Assembly: GCA_012510325.1 (NCBI GenBank)
Contig: JAAZIG010000264.1
Span: 1 to 7,228, forward strand
From: Bacillota bacterium
Lineage (GTDB): Bacteria > Bacillota > Dethiobacteria > DTU022
Direction: 5' to 3'
DNA length: 7,228 bases
The notes under the pieces were generated by a model. The model did no database searches. It worked only from the letters and a program-made list of their open reading frames with translations, and was not told the DNA's origin. Below, in pieces: positions 1 through 5,200 of this stretch (its first letter is position 1; each line of letters opens with the position of its first letter). Both the position numbers and the translations under genes were made by a program.

Positions 1-862
1 CACCGTAGGCAGTCAGGTGGCTGTCGGTGATGGTTACGCTGCCGCTGTCAGCAAAAATGCCATGCCCAGGCTCATCCCCACCGGTATCTCTATTGGCCCG
101 CACCTCGATATCAGGGCAATCGGCAATGAGGACGTCTCCGTGACTGCGGATGCCGTTGGAGTCGCCTACTATCGAAACCTTGGGGCAGTTGCTGATGGAG
201 ACGGTATCAAAACTGCGAATGCCGACATAGCCGTAATCACTGGTAGACAAAAGGGCAACCTCGCCGCAATCGCTGATGCTCACATTGCCTAGGCAGCGGA
301 TGGTATTGTAGAAGCTGGTAATGCTGAAGGTGTTACAATTGCGGACGACGAGATCACCGCCCTCATCGTCACAGTTGCCGACACAAAGGCCCACCGGGCA
401 GTATCCGCCTTCTTCATCACCGTTGACATTAACGGTGATAACCAGGTTGCCGCTGATATCGACGGTCAGATTATCCCAAACCCGGAAACCCATTGCGTTT
501 GTGTTCAGGTTGAGGTTGCCGCCGCCTGAAATGAGCAGACTGCCCCCCAAACATACAATGCCCCGGCCGTAGCTGTTGGCGATGTTATTGTCGGTACCTT
601 CCGCCAGGACTATCTTCGCCCCGTCGGGCAACTCGATGGCGAAATCAGCGTCCACGTCAAGGTTAATTCCGGAAAGGGTCAGGACCTTTGACCCTGCGTC
701 CCAGCTCCAGCCAGCTCCGGAAGCGCCGGGATAATCGGAATCCGCGCTGTCCAGGGTAAAATCGAGGGGCTTGGTGATCGTTGCTCCGTTCGCCGCCGCC
801 GTAAAGGGCAGTGCGGCCATCAGGAGAAGCATACAGATAACAAGGGGAAGCTTCCTTTTCAT
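1..862 (-). CDS. Exported beta-helix protein, carbohydrate-binding-domain-like (3' end beyond window)
   Basis: The frame is open from an ATG at 862 to the left edge, giving 287 complete codons without a stop; the C-terminus is missing. The start is set by AAAGGAG at 871-877, 8 bases upstream, and by a signal peptide directly after it: MKRK, a hydrophobic core at residues 5-20, and probable cleavage after TAAA near residue 24. Residues 51-95 (GWSWD, then LTLSG, then an AIELPDGAKIVL-type strand) match a module I know from clostridial proteins annotated 'carbohydrate-binding domain-containing'. From about residue 105 onward short strands recur every 23-32 residues with a pattern like V-x-I-x-[DN]-C, typical of a right-handed parallel beta-helix. 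Nine cysteines lie after the signal peptide (104, 155, 160, 164, 176, 190, 199, 226, 249). No catalytic motif is visible. It has its own likely promoter and lies 133 bp downstream of the propeller gene. The reading frame and export are secure; sugar binding is inferred from resemblance only. Confidence 0.88.
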   Translation of the reverse strand, partial: MKRKLPLVICMLLLMAALPFTAAANGATITKPLDFTLDSADSDYPGASGAGWSWDAGSKVLTLSGINLDVDADFAIELPDGAKIVLAEGTDNNIANSYGRGIVCLGGSLLISGGGNLNLNTNAMGFRVWDNLTVDISGNLVITVNVNGDEEGGYCPVGLCVGNCDDEGGDLVVRNCNTFSITSFYNTIRCLGNVSISDCGEVALLSTSDYGYVGIRSFDTVSISNCPKVSIVGDSNGIRSHGDVLIADCPDIEVRANRDTGGDEPGHGIFADSGSVTITDSHLTAYG

Positions 863-909
863 TGCAAAATCTCCTTTCGAGCCTGTTGTTATTTTGATGT
901 TCTGGCAGC

Positions 910-938
910 ATTGTAACTTTTATTCTGCCAATAGTAAA
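910..938 (-). promoter_or_regulatory. Putative sigma-A promoter of the beta-helix gene
   Basis: On the minus strand a -35-like TTTACT (933-938, 4 of 6 consensus bases) and a -10 TACAAT (910-915, 5 of 6) are separated by 17 bases. Transcription would begin near 902-904, leaving a leader of about 40 nucleotides that contains the AAAGGAG ribosome-binding site. The surrounding DNA is clearly more AT-rich than the flanking genes. This is a match by eye, not a scored prediction. Confidence 0.55.
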
Positions 939-951
939 CACCCTTGGGGTG
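939..951 (-). other. Small perfect hairpin abutting the -35 box
   Basis: The minus strand reads CACCC-CAA-GGGTG, a 5-bp stem with a 3-base loop, followed by TTTACT, which doubles as the -35 candidate. It could be a weak terminator for the propeller gene or an operator half-site pair for the beta-helix promoter. The following T-run is only three bases, so termination would be poor. A separate run of seven T (minus strand, 959-965) lies upstream of it but is not preceded by a good stem. Confidence 0.3.
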
Positions 952-995
952 ATTTGATAAAAAAACATTACCTGAAACTGGGTCCGTCGACTCCG

Positions 996-2156
996 TTACC
1001 GCCTCCGCTCTTTTTTACGCCGCAGCAGCAGATACGCAGGGGGCAGGGCGAGCATACCCGCCGGAATGAGGAAAGGAAAAGCGCTGCCGTTGGTCTGCGG
1101 CAGGGGAGTGGTGGAGCCCGGCTTGGTTGACTCCGGTTCAGGTTTCGTCTCGGGTTTTTGATCCGGTTCGGGATCGGGTTCCACTCCCGGATCGGGCTCA
1201 GTTTCCACCTCTGGATCGGGCTCCGGTTCCCCCCCCGGCAGGGCGGCGGTCAGGACGACCCCGTCTTTGCCCACCGCGACAATCAGGCTGCCGTTCGAGG
1301 CTACGGCATAGAGGTTGGCGGTAACGCCGCCGGTATCCTGCTCCGTCCAATTTTCTCCATCTGTGGAGAGAAAAATGGCGCCGTCATAACCCACCGCCAC
1401 GTAGTGGCTGCCGGTCCAGGTCACCGATCTCAGGTCTGCGGCCACCCCGGAGTCGCGGGCGGTCCAGGTCACGCCGTCGGGTGAAGTGGTGATTTTCCCG
1501 CCAGCACCATTAAAAGATACGAATTGACCATCGCCCCAGGTTACAGCAGTGAGCGAACCGCTGACACCGCTGCTCTGTAGAGTCCAGGTATCGCCGTCTG
1601 CGGAGGTGCGGATATTGGCGTTGTTGGCGACGAGCACAAAGGTGCCGTTGCCCCAGACGACATCGAGATGGCCATAGGGTACAGTAGGCTCGATGATGTC
1701 CCAAGCAGACCCGTCATCGGACACGGGGATGCCAGGAGTGGCGGCGACGACAAATTTGCTGCCGTTCCAGGCTATGTCCCTCAGGGTCGGGCTTGATACC
1801 TGGTCTTGCTTCGTCCATGAGTTTCCGTCAGGTGAAGTGAGGACGGTTCCGCCTGAACCCACGGTGACGTAAAGATCGTTGCCGTAAGTGATGCCCCTCA
1901 AGGAGTTTCCGGGGCCTGAATTTAACTCGGTCCAGTCAGTGCCCTCCGGCGAGCTCAGGATAGTCTCGGAGTCGCCCACGGCGATGAAGCGGCCGTCATG
2001 CCAGAGCAGGCCGCGCAGGCTTTGGGTCGTGCCCGAATCCTGCACGGTCCAGTCCAGGCTCTGCGCCCCGGCGGGGGCGGCTGAGAAGAGAGATAGCGTC
2101 AAGAGCACCCCCGTCACCACTAACGTTTTTAACCACAACATCTGTTTTCGGTTCAT
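996..2156 (-). CDS. Exported seven-bladed beta-propeller (BNR/Asp-box repeats) with atypical LPQTN sorting signal
   Basis: This is a complete gene of 386 codons. The ATG at 2156 is supported by GGGAGG at 2163-2168, six bases upstream, and by a signal peptide (MNRKQ, hydrophobic residues 11-27, probable AGA|QS cleavage after residue 31). Residues 36-306 form seven repeats of 38-40 residues, beginning at W36, W75, W114, W152, W191, W231 and W270. Each has a strand ending in FVAVG-like sequence followed by an Asp-box-like S-x-[DE]-G-x-x-W turn. Seven units suggest a closed propeller related to BNR or YCF48-like families. Residues 308-349 are a Pro/Glu/Asp-rich stalk. The end has LPQTNG (352-357), a hydrophobic span (359-378) and RRKKERRR, as in wall-anchored proteins. 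No cysteine is present. Sialidase-type catalytic residues are not evident, so a binding or scaffold role is more likely than an enzyme. It lies 81 bp after the giant gene with no visible promoter, suggesting co-transcription. Confidence 0.93.
   Translation of the reverse strand: MNRKQMLWLKTLVVTGVLLTLSLFSAAPAGAQSLDWTVQDSGTTQSLRGLLWHDGRFIAVGDSETILSSPEGTDWTELNSGPGNSLRGITYGNDLYVTVGSGGTVLTSPDGNSWTKQDQVSSPTLRDIAWNGSKFVVAATPGIPVSDDGSAWDIIEPTVPYGHLDVVWGNGTFVLVANNANIRTSADGDTWTLQSSGVSGSLTAVTWGDGQFVSFNGAGGKITTSPDGVTWTARDSGVAADLRSVTWTGSHYVAVGYDGAIFLSTDGENWTEQDTGGVTANLYAVASNGSLIVAVGKDGVVLTAALPGGEPEPDPEVETEPDPGVEPDPEPDQKPETKPEPESTKPGSTTPLPQTNGSAFPFLIPAGMLALPPAYLLLRRKKERRR
999..1103 (-). other. C-terminal cell-wall sorting-like signal, LPQTN type
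   Basis: The last 35 residues of the propeller protein are LPQTNG, a hydrophobic stretch of about 20 residues rich in Leu, Ala, Pro and Phe, then eight residues of which seven are basic. The order and spacing match sortase substrates. The motif has Asn where the canonical LPxTG has Gly, although a Gly follows directly. If no sortase accepts it, the same segment would still act as a C-terminal membrane anchor. Confidence 0.7.
1131..1230 (-). repeat. Low-complexity stalk-coding DNA with short direct repeats
   Basis: The segment encodes most of the Pro/Glu/Asp-rich stalk of the propeller protein. GGATCGGG occurs on the plus strand at 1171-1178, 1189-1196 and 1213-1220, offsets of 18 and 24 bases, both multiples of three. 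CTCCGGTTC occurs at 1131-1139 and 1221-1229. Gain or loss of such units would lengthen or shorten the stalk without breaking the frame. Confidence 0.7.
1235..2051 (-). repeat. Seven ~39-residue propeller repeats (about 117 bp each)
   Basis: The tryptophans that open each unit are spaced 39, 39, 38, 39, 40 and 39 residues apart. Six Asp-box-like turns are visible at residues 69-75, 108-114, 146-152, 185-191, 225-231 and 264-270, all of the form S-x-[DE]-G-x-x-W. The seventh unit ends in LTAALPGG, without the turn, where it passes into the stalk. Units 3 and 4 are the most diverged. The DNA copies are not near-identical, so the duplication is old. Confidence 0.88.
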
Positions 2157-2181
2157 TATGTTCCTCCCATAAAAGTAGTCT

Positions 2182-2212
2182 GCAGCACCGAGCCCGGTCG
2201 CGGCTCCGCTGC
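2182..2212 (-). terminator. Imperfect intergenic stem-loop between giant gene and propeller gene
   Basis: On the minus strand GCAGC-G-GAGCC, a 7-base loop, GGCTC-GGT-GCTGC forms two 5-bp stems separated by a 1x3 internal loop. Only four T follow, about seven bases after the stem (CTACTTTTATGG). It is therefore weak as an intrinsic terminator and may be a partial terminator or an mRNA-processing or stability element that sets different levels of the two products. The rest of the 81-bp gap shows no -35/-10 pair. Confidence 0.35.
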
Positions 2213-2237
2213 TATTGCCGCAGCATGCTTCCCTTGC

Positions 2238-5200
2238 TCACCCGATGGTGGTGTCAAATTTGGCTTCAACCGAGCCTTCAACCTTGAACAGGTACAGGTT
2301 GAGGTGGTACGAAACCCGGGTGGAGCAGGCCAGCTGCCAGGATTTGTAGGGCGATGCTGCGGTCAGCGCGCCCATGGCGTCCAGATGAAAGGCGATGATA
2401 TTGAAATGATCGCCGGAGACTACGATCCCCCCTTTGATCCCTCCTCTCAGGTAGAGCTCAAGCTCGATCTGATCGATATCGAAGTAGTAAGCCCCTTCGG
2501 CCTCGGCGCAGAGGTTGCCGTACAGGTAGACGATATAAACGTCTATCTGTTTTTCCAGGTCCAGCTTTAACTTGGCTTCGACCAGAGAGTCTCCGTCTTT
2601 GTCGACGCGAAATCTGACGCCGACATCCACCCCGACATTCACCCCGAGGATGCCGATATTGCCGCGGAGCATCTCGGGATAGCCGACGTGAACCGTGAAA
2701 AAGCGGGGACTGTACTCCAGGCCCAGAGTTCCGCTAACCTGGACCGCGAGCAGATTTTTTTCGGGGAAGGCCATGGTGAAGGAGAAATAGCGCTCCGGGT
2801 GAGCGTAGTGGATATCGACCTGCCCGATCGCTGTATAGAGGTCACTGTCGCCCCCGCCGACGATGGCGCTCACATCGAGCGGCAGGCAGATCTCACCGCC
2901 GGCATTGACCAGAGGGCCGCTCTCAAAGCAGAAAAAGAGGTTCCGGATCTCGCAGAGCTCGAGGACGACCAGGGTGCCGCTGAGGCCGGCGGCAAATTTT
3001 GTGCCCTCATCCCGGTGCACGGGCAGGTTTTTGATGAAGCTTTTCATCTGCGTGACGTTGCCCGGGAACTGGAAGATGCCCCTTTCGTCCCTCTCGATGG
3101 TCATGTTGTAGGCAACAATACCGGTGAAATCTTTCAGGGAGCCGACGCCGAAGTGGATCGGGACTTCGTAGAAGCCGATCCCCACGGCGAAGTAGCAGCG
3201 CTCTTTTTTCGTATCGTAGCCGAAGCGCACCTCCGTTTGCACGGGCGAGGAATCGAGCTGGTTCAAAAACGAAAGCCCCAGCTCTTCTGTATCGTATTCG
3301 ATGAGCCCGTCGCCGCCGCCCTCGAGGGGCTGGGGGATGAGCACGCCGGTCAGCTCGATGCATTCGTCGAAGGTGGCGCTGAGCACGGCATGGGATTCCT
3401 CGTAGAGGACGGTCGGTTTTTGCGCCTTATTGGGGAAGGTGGGGCACCTGATCGCGACCTGGTCGGCGGTGTCGGTGGAGAGCGGTATATTTTCTGCCAG
3501 CAGCGTCGCGCCGTGGAGCGTAAACTGGACCCAGAAGTCGAGCAGTTCGTTCATATACTCCAGATCGAGGGCCCGGATCTCCATGGTGAAGCCGTGGAAA
3601 TCAACATTAACCGGCCGGTCAAGGGTCGCACTGCCGTATTTTGCCTCACTCGTCTTTTCTCTGTCTGAGGGGACGAGCAGCTCGCTGAACGCGAGCGGCT
3701 CTGCTGAAGTGATCTCCGTGGTCCTCAGCTCGAAAGCCCCGTTGAGGTGCATCCCTTCATTCCTGACCCAGCCGCCGGTGATCTCCAGATCGATCCCGGT
3801 GGCAATAACATCTTCTAATTTCACCGGGGCCACGGAGCAGAGAAATTCTCCCTTCTTGCCGTCTTCATTGTCTTTCTTGTTGGTGTAGAGCTTCACCTTG
3901 ACCTGGTTCTTCAGGAAGAGATCGACCACCGCCTCGGCGTTGATCTCCAGATTGACCCGATTGGCGTAAAGGTCGAGCAGGCAGTCGTAGACCAGCACCT
4001 CGAAGTTGCCCAGCTCCGGGCCGAATAAAGCGGGGACGCCCTTATCGTTGTACAGGATGGTCTGGTAGTTGAACCCGTTTAAGTCGTAGATCAGCTCGCC
4101 TTTGGCCAGTTCAAAGGTGATCGCTTTTCCATCCTTTGTCTGAATGAAATCCGGGGGCAGGGCGAGAGTGCCGCCGTGCACGATTACCCCCACCCAAAAG
4201 GGTTCTGCAGTCTCTTTGGGCGTCCGCGGTATTTCGCCCTCGCCGCTGTCGGAGCTGTCTGCTACGGGAAAGGAGTCCTCCCGGTCCAGGTCCACCGAGA
4301 CAGTGGTGGGTGAGACCGTGATCGCCTGTTTGCGCTGCTGCTCCAGTTCGAGGCTGCGTTCGCTCACAGCGGTGGGCGTCATCGTGGTCGATTCCACCAT
4401 AAAGCCTTTGCCGTCCCAGTTGTCGATACGGACGGGGATGTAGGAGCACAGATCCTGCAGGGCAAAATCATCGGGGACTACGAGGAGGCTGTTCTGCTGC
4501 ACTGTCTCGGCAAATTTGATTAGCGCATTGTTCAGGGTCTCCTGCATCGCCTTATCAAGGGGCTCGCCGGAGAGCAGCTTCTCCAAAAGTTCATCGGCGA
4601 TATTCGTCTCCGGGTGGCCGCCCACATAAACCCCCGGCGCCCCCGGGCCGGTAAGCCCGGCCTGCTCGAAGGGGAGGATCAGCTTTCCGTCCAGGTACGA
4701 ATTGGACTGGGGCACCCCCTTTACGAAGACGAGGACGGCGTCATCGATGCGCAGGGCGGCGCCGCCGGGGACGAGATGCTGCAGGCTCTGGCTGCTCGTG
4801 GTTTCAAGGGTCCCGCTCATCTTTCCCTCAAGGTCGAAGGAGAGGTTGCGGGAACTGAAGTCGACACCCTCGTTGTTGAGGGTCTCCAAGTGGGATTTCA
4901 TCGACACCTTGCTGCCGCCACCCAGCCTGAGCAGAAAATCGGTCAGTGCGGGCTGCAGGCTGATGGTGAGCCGATCCATCTGGTCAAGGGAGAACTGTTC
5001 GTAGCGGATCTGCGGCAGATTTTTAGAGATGACGATCTGCTCCGGCTGGAGCTCGGCGTCGACAAACTCCAAGGCGAAGAGGTCGCCCACGAGGCTCTCA
5101 CCGCTCCGCGTACTTTTGAGGGACCCGCTGACCAGCTTTTTATTGTCCTTGGGGGAGAGCTCCATGCTCACGAGAGTGAGGCCGATCTCGGAAAACTCGA

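Noticed and set aside
17..292. 91-residue open frame on the plus strand with an Ala/Gly-rich product
   Set aside because: It mirrors the beta-helix repeats on the other strand. The minus frame has a signal peptide, Shine-Dalgarno site and repeat logic; this one has none.
959..965. Seven-T run (minus strand) as terminator of the propeller gene
   Set aside because: The bases before it offer only about three pairs (ACC...GGT), too weak for an intrinsic terminator stem.
663..968. 101-residue minus-strand frame overlapping the start of the beta-helix gene
   Set aside because: It runs through the promoter and leader and overlaps the signal-peptide coding region in another frame. Its product is Arg-rich without recognisable structure.
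1235..2051. Regularly spaced repeats considered as a CRISPR-like or minisatellite array
   Set aside because: The periodicity is 114-120 bp, in frame and visible at protein level as propeller blades; the DNA copies are diverged and there are no spacers.
2688..3668. 326-residue open frame on the plus strand
   Set aside because: It lies wholly antisense to the giant gene, whose translation shows clear domain and strand structure. The antisense product has no recognisable motif or credible start site and reflects GC-rich codon use.
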